Notes under the pieces: generated by a model
Told to the model about the DNA's origin: nothing
The model's input: only the letters and a program-made list of their open reading frames with translations
Database searches by the model: none
Shown: positions 32,692-39,672 of the stretch, piece after piece
How positions within the stretch are numbered: the stretch's first letter is position 1
Layout of the letters: each line of letters opens with the position of its first letter
Position numbers and translations under genes: made by a program
DNA from: an uncultured Thermoproteales archaeon
GTDB lineage: Archaea; Thermoproteota; Thermoprotei; Thermoproteales; Thermoproteaceae
Direction: 5' to 3'
Assembly (NCBI GenBank): GCA_938027595.1
Contig: CALJAK010000001.1
Coordinates: 101,899-165,898 of the forward strand
Length of the DNA stretch: 64,000 nt

Positions 32692-33691
32692 AAGTTTTTA
32701 AGAAGTCTATATATCTCCCCGATTCTACGAAAACCACTAGATTTGTAGAAAAAGTCAACACATGTCCCACGTCTTGAAAAACCCCCGCCGCCGCTTTTAG
32801 CCCACTTCTACGACTCAGAGGTGGAACTACCGCAACGACGTAACCCCTCCCCGCTTCATATCGGAGAGTTATCCATTTGTTTGTTTTGGCGTAGGAGAGG
32901 TAGGGGGGTAGTTTATACACATAGAAGGAGTTATATACTTGGGTATCGCCCACCTTTAGAACTGTGTAGAAGACTTCAGATATGTTAGAGACGTAGTCCT
33001 CGACGTTTGTAAACCCGGCTAAGTCGGCTTCGATTCTCTGTGCGTAGTCAGCTGGGTTAAATCCCTGTGGGTGAGGTCTAATTGCCTTGTCTAAGATGGA
33101 GGTGTGGAAACCCTCCACTGCGGTTACTCCAAGCGCCCAATCCAACCACGTGATTGGGTTGTCCAACTCCACTTCGTGCTGCCGTCCAGTAACGCCGGGT
33201 ATTATGGGCAGGGTAGACGAGGCGAGCGCTTTCTTTATCGACTTGTCTATGTTGGGGAGAACCACGGCGAGTTTCTCATCGCCGGTGGAGAGTTCCTCTG
33301 GCAGTGGACATTTGTACTCACAGTAGTCTACACTCCAAGAGTGGTGACCAACATACAGCGCATTACGCACATCCTCTAGAGAAGACAACGTTTTGATAAT
33401 AACGGCAGCTAGATGACTGAGTGAAGCATAACTAACGTTGTATCTCTCGCCGTCTATACCCACTTCGCTCTCCGTTAGGTAAAACCCGTCACATTTAAAC
33501 CCAACGCAAACTCCGCTAGCTGGAGGCCAATCAACGAGAGACACATGTGTGGTTTCTCCAAACACAACTGTGAGGGCGTACGCAGCCATGTAGGCATCTA
33601 CAGACCTCCTGACGTATATGACGAGGGGGTTTTGTTTCAAATACTCCAATACTCTCTCTACGCGATCGGCGACGAAGTTTTTAAACGCCAC
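32672..33691 (-). CDS. RecJ/Cdc45-like DHH-family protein with degenerate active site
   Basis: A 339-aa protein placed in the archaeal RecJ/Cdc45 group by context (between rps15 and pcc1) and by an N-terminal strand-helix pair VIYVRRSVDAYMAAYALTVV, which matches the first DHH motif (HDxDG...) with most metal ligands lost. GHHSWSVDYCEY may be the remnant of the DHH motif. Crenarchaeal RecJ-like proteins of this type lack nuclease activity and join the MCM-GINS replicative helicase as Cdc45 counterparts, so that role is inferred here. It starts 21 bp after rps15. Confidence 0.72.
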   Translation of the reverse strand: MAFKNFVADRVERVLEYLKQNPLVIYVRRSVDAYMAAYALTVVFGETTHVSLVDWPPASGVCVGFKCDGFYLTESEVGIDGERYNVSYASLSHLAAVIIKTLSSLEDVRNALYVGHHSWSVDYCEYKCPLPEELSTGDEKLAVVLPNIDKSIKKALASSTLPIIPGVTGRQHEVELDNPITWLDWALGVTAVEGFHTSILDKAIRPHPQGFNPADYAQRIEADLAGFTNVEDYVSNISEVFYTVLKVGDTQVYNSFYVYKLPPYLSYAKTNKWITLRYEAGRGYVVAVVPPLSRRSGLKAAAGVFQDVGHVLTFSTNLVVFVESGRYIDFLKTYEKVKS

Positions 33692-33712
33692 GTATATTGT
33701 TACTTTGTTTAT

Positions 33713-34168
33713 TTAAGTTGCTAAATGTGAGAGAGCTTGTGGGTCGTATTTGAAATCTTTGGGTAAACTCCCCACGCGTTTGTAATACTTCACCAACCTA
33801 TGTATCTTCGACTCTATGAGTGTCAACCCTCTGCGTGCCGTTGCGTCTTTCGGGTGTTCTTCTAGGTGTTTCCTCACACGTAGAGCGCGTCTGATTGAAT
33901 TCAACAAATCCTCCGGCAGTTCTCTCTTGATGTTGTTCTCTTCTAGAATTCTAGTTATCTTCTTCCCCGTGGCTGATTTAACTAACGGTATGCCGTATTG
34001 ATCTCTAAGTATTACACCAATTTGGGAGGGTCCAAACCCACGTCTCGCCAGCTCCACTACCAACTGCTCAACTTCGTCTGGGGTGTACTGTATCCACGTG
34101 GGTACGGCGGGTCGCGGCGGTCTTACAGAGCCTGACCTCCCCCTCTTGTGTCGCGATCTGTGAGGCAC
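33713..34168 (-). CDS. rps15: Ribosomal protein S15
   Basis: Small-subunit protein uS15 (151 aa) with the archaeal/eukaryotic N-terminal extension. Landmarks are [53 protein letters not shown] and the core helix [22 protein letters not shown]. The start is GTG 34168, 34 bp from the divergent methyltransferase gene, so both promoters lie in the same A+T-rich gap. It heads the operon with the Cdc45-like gene and pcc1. Confidence 0.95.
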   Translation of the reverse strand: MPHRSRHKRGRSGSVRPPRPAVPTWIQYTPDEVEQLVVELARRGFGPSQIGVILRDQYGIPLVKSATGKKITRILEENNIKRELPEDLLNSIRRALRVRKHLEEHPKDATARRGLTLIESKIHRLVKYYKRVGSLPKDFKYDPQALSHLAT

Positions 34169-34202
34169 GTGGCTAAATTTTATCTACTATAAAAATTTGT
34201 CC

Positions 34203-34922
34203 ATGGCGGAGTCTTGGTTGTGGGATTTACCACTTGTAAATTTATATAATGATGACGTCTGTGGGTTTATGTATGACGTGCCGTTTGTAGCCACGCCCGA
34301 GGTGGTAGTCAGACGGATGCTCCAACTAGCCGGCGTGAAGCCCGGCGAAGTGGTGTACGACTTGGGTTCTGGCGATGGGAGGATTGTCATCATCGCTGCG
34401 GAGCTCGGCGCTAGAGCAATCGGCGTCGAGATTAGGAAAGATTTATACGAACAGTCCATGGCTAGGATAAAAGACCGCGGTCTCGCAGATAGAGCGACAA
34501 TTATAAACGCCAGTTTCTACGACGTCGATATTTCAAACGCAGACGTAGTGACAATGTATCTCTTGACTAGCGTAAACGAGAGACTCAAACCGAAGCTGGA
34601 GAGAGAATTGAGACCAGCCACTAGAATAGTCACACACGACTTCGAAATCCCTGGCTGGCGGCCGGCGGTGGTGGAGGAGATTTACGAAGATTGGCGGAGT
34701 CACAAACTCTATCTCTACAAAATCCCCGGGCGGGAGGTGCCCATCCCCGCGGCTGCTAAGGTAGAGGACAACTGGTTGGCTCAAGTAGTTGAGTTAATCG
34801 ACGGGAGACGGTCCATAGAGGAGATAGCGGAGAAGTTGGGAACCACCACGAGGCGAGTGAGAGAAGCGGTGGAGCAGTTGAAGAAACTGGGCGCTGTGTC
34901 GGAGGTGAAGATACTTAGATGA
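34203..34922 (+). CDS. Protein-lysine methyltransferase (aKMT4-like) fused to a winged helix
   Basis: A 239-aa SAM enzyme. Motif I is VYDLGSGDGRIVI, then GVEIRKDLYEQSMARI, and VVTMYLLTSVNERLKPKLERELRP with RIVTHDFEIPGW: the pattern of the broad-specificity crenarchaeal lysine methyltransferase that acts on Cren7 and other chromatin proteins. The last about 70 residues form a winged-helix-like domain (IDGRRSIEEIAEKLGTTTRR ... AVEQLKKLGAV) absent from the 160-residue Sulfolobus form. ATG 34203 is chosen over TTG 34197. Its stop overlaps the dys ATG as ATGA, so the two are coupled. Confidence 0.85.
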   Translation: MAESWLWDLPLVNLYNDDVCGFMYDVPFVATPEVVVRRMLQLAGVKPGEVVYDLGSGDGRIVIIAAELGARAIGVEIRKDLYEQSMARIKDRGLADRATIINASFYDVDISNADVVTMYLLTSVNERLKPKLERELRPATRIVTHDFEIPGWRPAVVEEIYEDWRSHKLYLYKIPGREVPIPAAAKVEDNWLAQVVELIDGRRSIEEIAEKLGTTTRRVREAVEQLKKLGAVSEVKILR

Positions 34923-35791
34923 GAGAAGTCATAGAGACGTATAGGAAAATTGGCGGTTTTCAAGCACTGCAAGTGGTAAAGGCGTACGAAGTGTTGAGAG
35001 AGGCTCTAGGAGCTGAGGTGCGTTTCTTCTCTTTCACGGGTAACTTGGTCGCCACTGGGCTTAGGGAAATCATCGCCGAGGTTGTGCGCAAGCGTCTCTT
35101 CAACGTTTTGATCACTACCGCTGGTGCTCTAGATCACGACATTGCCAAAGCCATGGGGGCGCACTATTTACCAGCTTCTTTTGACGTGGACGACGAGGAG
35201 TTGGCTAGGAGTGGATTCCACAGGTTGGGAAATGTGTTAATCAAGCGAGACGATTATGGACCCTTAGTGGAGAAGTTTGTACTCAGTCGGTGCGAAAGCC
35301 TGTGGGGCAAGTCGCTGGGGACTTTTCAACTAACGGAGGAGTTCGGCAGGGATTTGCCAGAGGACTCAATATTGGGCGCCGCCGCGAGATACGGCGTCAA
35401 GATCTTCGTGCCCGGCGTAGTCGATGGGGCTGTAGGCACTGCTCTCTTGACTTGTAACGACTTAGCTCGTGTACGTAACAAACCCAAGTTTATCATAGAC
35501 GTACTTCGCGACGAGGAGGAGTTGCGGGAGTTAGTGCACGGCGGGGGGAGGCTTGCGGCGCTCATCGTCGGTGGTGGGATAAGCAAACACCACGTCATTT
35601 GGTGGGCACAATTTATAGGCGGCTTGGACTACGCCGTGTATGTAACAACTGCAGTGGAGTACGACGGATCGTTGAGCGGAGCTAGGCCTAGAGAAGCCGT
35701 CAGTTGGGGTAAGATAAAACCCGGCGCCAGAGTCGCGCATGTGTACGCCGACGCTTCTCTAGTCTTGCCACTACTTCTAGGCGCTCTATAG
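34919..35791 (+). CDS. dys: Deoxyhypusine synthase
   Basis: Transfers the butylamine group of spermidine to a lysine of aIF5A. The protein (290 aa) shows FSFTGNLVATGLREI, ITTAGALDHDI, VPGVVDGAVG and the catalytic-lysine region GGGISKHHVIWW, all standard. Its ATG overlaps the stop of the methyltransferase gene. Being next to a protein-lysine methyltransferase means two lysine-modifying enzymes are cotranscribed. The next gene starts one base after its stop, continuing the operon into N-glycosylation functions. Confidence 0.95.
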   Translation: MREVIETYRKIGGFQALQVVKAYEVLREALGAEVRFFSFTGNLVATGLREIIAEVVRKRLFNVLITTAGALDHDIAKAMGAHYLPASFDVDDEELARSGFHRLGNVLIKRDDYGPLVEKFVLSRCESLWGKSLGTFQLTEEFGRDLPEDSILGAAARYGVKIFVPGVVDGAVGTALLTCNDLARVRNKPKFIIDVLRDEEELRELVHGGGRLAALIVGGGISKHHVIWWAQFIGGLDYAVYVTTAVEYDGSLSGARPREAVSWGKIKPGARVAHVYADASLVLPLLLGAL

Positions 35792-35792
35792 C

Positions 35793-36746
35793 ATGTTGGA
35801 GATTTTTGTTGTGGTTGTTGTAGTGGGGGTCCTCTTTGGCAAGTGGTGGGTGTCTTTCCAAAAGTCAGCCGGCTTGACCTCCCGCGACGTGTATAAAGAG
35901 ATAGACAACGTGCCGAGAGCTGGGGGACTCATAGCTCTCGTGGCTGCCTCAGTTGGCTACAGCCTCGCCGCTTTGACTGTTGAGAAAGCTGCGGTGGTCC
36001 TACTGGTGGCTTTCGCCGTTGGGTTGTTGGGATTTGTGGACGATTTGCGTGGAGTTAACGAATATCTGAGAGTGTTGGGGCCGCTACTGATCGCCTTTAT
36101 GTTAGCTAGAGTGTTAGACGGAGTGAGGTTGACCATACCCGCCGTGGGTCTCTTCTACGGTGTGACTGGGTGGCTCTCGGTGTTGGCGATACCAATTATG
36201 TCTAACGCCTTCAATATGTTAGATCCAGTGAATGGCTTCCTCCCGGCGGCTAACGTGGTTATCGCGCTCTCGCTCGCCGCAGTGGCGGCTTTCAGGGGGC
36301 AATACGACGCCGTTTATCTCTTGTCTATACACGCAGCCGCTTCGCTTGCGTTATACATCTACAACCGCTACCCGGCGAAGACTTTCAACGGAAACGTGGG
36401 GAGTTATTTCCTGGGGGCTAGCGTATCGTCTATAGCTGTTGTCTACGACTTGGTGGCTTATCTAATCCTGGCGGCGCTCCCGTTTGTAGCGAACGGGGTT
36501 TTGATAATATTTTCGTCGGGCGGCGTGAAGAGTAGAGAAAAGATAGAGAGACCCACATATTTGAAAAACGGCGTTGTGTACCAGAACTGCGGTTCGCAGA
36601 TACTTTCTCTAGTGAGGATCACCGTAGTGGAAAAACCCCTGTCTGAATACCAAATTTTCAAGTCGCTAATTACGCAAGTGGTTTTCACATCTATAATTAC
36701 CGTAGTCACCACGGCGATTTTTGTATATCTAGAAATGCCGATATGA
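35793..36746 (+). CDS. GlcNAc-1-phosphate transferase of the AglH/Alg7 (GPT) family
   Basis: Polytopic membrane enzyme (317 aa, about nine hydrophobic segments) that adds a sugar-1-phosphate from a UDP-sugar to dolichyl phosphate, the first step of the lipid-linked oligosaccharide for N-glycosylation. The signatures are DNVPRAGGLI, GFVDDLRGV, NAFNMLDPVNGFLP and FNGNVGSYFLGA. The basic cytosolic loop REKIERPTYLKNG also fits. The ATG lies one base after dys, and its stop overlaps the next ATG. The actual sugar is not readable from the sequence. Confidence 0.9.
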   Translation: MLEIFVVVVVVGVLFGKWWVSFQKSAGLTSRDVYKEIDNVPRAGGLIALVAASVGYSLAALTVEKAAVVLLVAFAVGLLGFVDDLRGVNEYLRVLGPLLIAFMLARVLDGVRLTIPAVGLFYGVTGWLSVLAIPIMSNAFNMLDPVNGFLPAANVVIALSLAAVAAFRGQYDAVYLLSIHAAASLALYIYNRYPAKTFNGNVGSYFLGASVSSIAVVYDLVAYLILAALPFVANGVLIIFSSGGVKSREKIERPTYLKNGVVYQNCGSQILSLVRITVVEKPLSEYQIFKSLITQVVFTSIITVVTTAIFVYLEMPI

Positions 36747-36967
36747 AGCGCGCGCTTTTCTTAATCGCTTTGTCCTATTTAGCGCTTTTAGCTATCTTCC
36801 TAATCGGCTCTAAAACACTCTGGATATTCAGAACTAGAGTCTGGGGTGGAATTACCGTGGGGGATATAGCCATGGCGATGTTGATTCTCTCTTATGGGTT
36901 ATTTATATATATTCTAGCTATTTTATTAACACGTGACAGTTGCAAAAGTGGACATAGAGACGTTTAA
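36743..36967 (+). CDS. Small membrane protein with two TM helices
   Basis: A 74-aa protein with hydrophobic segments at about residues 4-24 (LFLIALSYLALLAIFLIG) and 39-62, joined by a short loop (TLWIFRTRVWGG) and ending in a polar tail. I do not recognise the family. ATG 36743 overlaps the stop of the GPT-family gene (ATGA) and its own 3' end is overlapped by the next small frame by 35 bp, so it is embedded in the operon. A partner or regulator of the membrane enzyme is a reasonable guess only. Confidence 0.65.
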   Translation: MKRALFLIALSYLALLAIFLIGSKTLWIFRTRVWGGITVGDIAMAMLILSYGLFIYILAILLTRDSCKSGHRDV

Positions 36968-37079
36968 ATGTATTGTTGGTATTTCTAATTGGGAATTTTG
37001 TGATAGACTAAAGAAATTGAGGGGAGAACTAGCCCAGGTGGAGTTAGCTATTGAAAAACTTATAGAAGACGTGCGGTGA
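36933..37079 (+). CDS. 48-residue protein linking the membrane protein and the GTPase gene
   Basis: A short frame from GTG 36933 to TGA 37077-37079. It begins MTVAKVDIETFKCIVG and its second half (RLKKLRGELAQVELAIEKLI) is a heptad-like amphipathic helix. It overlaps the two-TM gene by 35 bp and its stop overlaps the GTPase start as GTGA, exactly the coupling used elsewhere in this operon, which is the main reason to believe it. It may be a small helical partner of the GTPase. Too short for default gene finders. Confidence 0.55.
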   Translation: MTVAKVDIETFKCIVGISNWEFCDRLKKLRGELAQVELAIEKLIEDVR

Positions 37080-37510
37080 CTCGCCGCACAGTGGCGGTTT
37101 TGGGGGTTGGGGGCGTTGGGAAAACTACATACATATTTAGGACGTTGAATCTCACTCTAAAGCCCAGAGCAACCCTAAGGCCGGGCATATACCGCACTTA
37201 CATCGGGGGTAAAGAAGTAGAGTTGATAGACGTGCCGGGTCAACTGGCGGTGGAAGTGGCGAGAAACTTCTCTAAAGCGTGGTCGTTTTATGTAGATCTC
37301 ATGATATACATGTACGACCTCACTGACCAAAGTACTCTCTACGCCATCGCCGAACTCCACAGCGTGTTGTTAGATAGGGGAATTTCGCCATACCACAGAG
37401 TAGTTCTCGTCGGCAATAAGAGAGACTTGGCTGAGGAGTTGGGCGTATTCATTGAGGGCGATGAGATAGCGGTCTCTATAGATGCGAAAAAAAATATACT
37501 ATCGAATTAG
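37076..37510 (+). CDS. Ras-like small GTPase, possibly frameshifted at its 3' end
   Basis: A 144-aa small GTPase. P-loop GVGGVGKTT (residues 10-18), switch II DVPGQL, NKxD motif GNKRDLA and a G5-like SIDAKK are present. It stops a few residues after G5, before the usual last helix. An A8 run lies at 37487-37494; one more A would give AKKKYTIELEEFAIYSL and a stop at 37552-37554 (159 aa), a natural-looking final helix. Whether this is a sequence error, slippage or a real truncation is open. No lipid-anchor motif is visible. GTG 37076 overlaps the preceding stop. Confidence 0.82.
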   Translation: MTRRTVAVLGVGGVGKTTYIFRTLNLTLKPRATLRPGIYRTYIGGKEVELIDVPGQLAVEVARNFSKAWSFYVDLMIYMYDLTDQSTLYAIAELHSVLLDRGISPYHRVVLVGNKRDLAEELGVFIEGDEIAVSIDAKKNILSN

Positions 37511-37530
37511 AAGAGTTTGCAATATATTCG

Positions 37531-38211
37531 TTATCTACAGGCCTCGCCAGATAATACTAACTCCACTGCTTCTCTAAAGCCAAGCCCACTGGGGCTCTCC
37601 ACGACTAGCTTGCTGACGGCTTTGGCGGCTGGGGTGGCGTTGCCAACCGCAATCCCCCACCCCACTTTGAGCATACCCACGTCTACATCGCTATCGCCCA
37701 CTACCGCAACGCGGTCACAAGACACGGCGAATTTCTCACATATCCAAACAACTGCAGTGCCTTTGTCCACGCCAGCTGGTCTGACGTGGATCGCATAGCC
37801 GCTGCTCTCTACGACGTAGTCACCGCCCACCACGTTCTTCACTCTCTCCACGGCGTCTGTCGTCTTTGGGACGTACGCCAAGTCATATTTTCTACACTTG
37901 TTCTGGGGACTCGGCTCCACAACTCCAGTGGACAACACCGCTCTATCAACACTAGACATGTCGCCACTGCATAAGTGATGCTCCACCCCCCCGACTCTAA
38001 CTATGCAGCCATTTTCGGCGATTACGTCTCTTATGCCTAAGTATCTAGCTATAGTAATTGCGAAGTCTAACCCGTTTGCAGTGGCTAGAATTACCCACAA
38101 CCCAGCGTCTCTAGCCCTCCTGAGAGCCAGCAAAGCTTCGGCCGAAAGTTCGTACGTGTTTCTACCCAACGTCAACGTGCCGTCTAGATCCACTACCAAC
38201 ACTTTACACAC
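37531..38211 (-). CDS. Phosphoglycolate phosphatase-like HAD phosphatase
   Basis: A 226-aa HAD-family phosphatase with a C2 cap. Motif I is VVDLDGTLT, motif II ILATANG, motif III has the lysine in GVDKGTAVVW, and motif IV is VVGDSDVDVGML. The archaeal phosphoglycolate phosphatase group and sucrose-phosphatase-like Cof proteins share this pattern; the small size and ENGCIVRV segment favour the former. ATG 38211 faces the tRNA-Asn gene. Its 3' end would overlap the extended GTPase frame by 24 bp. Confidence 0.85.
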   Translation of the reverse strand: MCKVLVVDLDGTLTLGRNTYELSAEALLALRRARDAGLWVILATANGLDFAITIARYLGIRDVIAENGCIVRVGGVEHHLCSGDMSSVDRAVLSTGVVEPSPQNKCRKYDLAYVPKTTDAVERVKNVVGGDYVVESSGYAIHVRPAGVDKGTAVVWICEKFAVSCDRVAVVGDSDVDVGMLKVGWGIAVGNATPAAKAVSKLVVESPSGLGFREAVELVLSGEACR

Positions 38212-38238
38212 AGAAAGTAAAAATCTCTGTTATTTAAG

Positions 38239-38323
<85 letters not shown>

Positions 38324-38345
38324 AGATTTCTCATTGTGTACTATT

Positions 38346-38510
38346 TTAAATTTTTCCACAAGCGGGGCCAACTCGCTTCGCGCAGCTGCGGACGTCCCCA
38401 ACTCCACCCATTGAATCAAAAACAGCAAAATTTTCTATGTTGTACAATTTTCTCGCTTTGGGTTTGGAATATTCTTTCCAAACTCTTGAGAATTTCTCAA
38501 CAGGATACAT
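38346..38510 (-). CDS. Possible 54-residue protein or gene remnant upstream of tRNA-Asn
   Basis: An ATG-initiated frame (38510 to TAA 38346) coding 54 residues, beginning MYPVEKFSRVWKEYSKPKAR and ending RVGPACGKI, with a basic middle. I do not recognise it. Its stop codon lies inside the tRNA-Asn promoter box, and no TATA box sits at the usual 25 nt from its ATG, so it could be a decayed fragment beside a tRNA, a common site for integrated elements. A plus-strand frame across this region is less convincing. Confidence 0.3.
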   Translation of the reverse strand: MYPVEKFSRVWKEYSKPKARKLYNIENFAVFDSMGGVGDVRSCAKRVGPACGKI

Positions 38511-38543
38511 GGAATAATGTAAATATGTGCCAAAGGTAGATAT

Positions 38544-39269
38544 GTGTTTTCTCGAGTTGGCGTGGGTTGGTTATACAACGGGTTCTTTGGTGTGGATATT
38601 CCAGAAGGTCTAGACGTCGACGTGGCGTTGGTAACACATCACCACGAGAGACACATCAGAGGAGCTTTGAAAGCGGCGAGAGTAGTGATAAACCCAATCG
38701 AGTACAGCTTTGCCACTGAATTCGAGAGAGTTTCTAGGTACATAGATGTAGTGTTTAAACGCGCTGGGGCTCCGACAAGTGGGAAGCCAAAACCCACAGT
38801 GTACAAATTCAGTGGGTCTGTATACAAGTTTACGGCTGGTTGGATAGACCTCGGCGAAATGTCAATGCGCGTAGTGCCGTGTGGCTCGCACACTTGGGGC
38901 CACACTTGTTTCATAAGTGAAAACGCAGTGTTCACCGGCGACGTGGACAAGTGGATTGTGAGTGTGTCTTCGCTTCTAAACGTGATATCTATGCTGAGAG
39001 AGTTGAGGGGAGGCGTGGTTTACACTGGCGATGGTGAGCGTCTCGCTGCTGACGAATACGCCGCTAGTCTGGAGTCTAATTTTAGAAAATTGGCGAAGTC
39101 ATACATGGAGTGTTTGAGTGAGAAAACGCCGTACAGAATTGCGTTGTGCGCCAGGGGGGGTGGCGACGTGTTGAGACTTTCAGAAGAGGGTTTAGCATTT
39201 GTAAAATACCTCGCGGAAGTTGGCCACGTGAAAATAGTAACTTCATCTCCGTACACAGTCAGAATTTAA
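38544..39269 (+). CDS. Metallo-beta-lactamase-fold hydrolase, divergent
   Basis: A 241-aa protein with the MBL strand-loop pattern: VALVTHHHERHIRGAL (HxHxxH-like, here HHxxxH), CGSHTWGHTCFIS for the third histidine and VFTGDVDKW for the bridging Asp. Spacing differs from standard HxHxDH, so one metal site may be altered. The substrate is unknown. GTG 38544 is favoured by TAAATATG at about 38519-38526; an ATG two bases before is out of frame. It overlaps the convergent DUF123 gene by 27 bp. Confidence 0.78.
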   Translation: MFSRVGVGWLYNGFFGVDIPEGLDVDVALVTHHHERHIRGALKAARVVINPIEYSFATEFERVSRYIDVVFKRAGAPTSGKPKPTVYKFSGSVYKFTAGWIDLGEMSMRVVPCGSHTWGHTCFISENAVFTGDVDKWIVSVSSLLNVISMLRELRGGVVYTGDGERLAADEYAASLESNFRKLAKSYMECLSEKTPYRIALCARGGGDVLRLSEEGLAFVKYLAEVGHVKIVTSSPYTVRI

Positions 39270-39605
39270 CACACGTGTCGGTTCACATTTAAACAAATGC
39301 CCCAACGCCTGGCGTGAGTCTGTAGAGCCAAACCCCACGATTGGGATGCAAATCTCCTCCAAACAACGCGCCAACTCGTTTTCGGACTTTCGCGAGATCA
39401 CTGCGTAGAGACTTGTACATTCTAGATAATCAACATGCCACTTCTTGACTCGTGGTCTCTCTAGATGTCTCAACACTCTCTTTGTACACGAGTTGCCGCA
39501 TGACCCCACGTAAATGTAGACGCCCCCCTCTATCGCGAAGCGTGCGGCTCTCGTAATGACGAAATGAGTGGGGCATTGGAAGAAGACTAAATATCCACTT
39601 CTCAC
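39243..39605 (-). CDS. GIY-YIG-like DUF123 protein
   Basis: A 120-aa protein of the DUF123/COG1833 group: GGVYIYVGSCGNSCTKRVLRH, KKWHVDYLE and the closing GFGSTDSRQALGHLF. Members are related to GIY-YIG nucleases and sometimes accompany endonuclease III, but activity is unproven. The open frame goes back to 39767 on the minus strand, overlapping the protease gene; a TATAAATT box places the start at GTG 39605 (MRSGYLVFFQCPTHF). It is divergent from the protease gene with a 67-bp gap and overlaps the MBL gene tail to tail. Confidence 0.82.
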   Translation of the reverse strand: MRSGYLVFFQCPTHFVITRAARFAIEGGVYIYVGSCGNSCTKRVLRHLERPRVKKWHVDYLECTSLYAVISRKSENELARCLEEICIPIVGFGSTDSRQALGHLFKCEPTRVLNSDCVRR

Positions 39606-39672
39606 GGCTCTCGAGTGTGGCGAATTTATATGCGTCAGTGCCACACTTTTATATAGACAATGCGGTAGGCAT

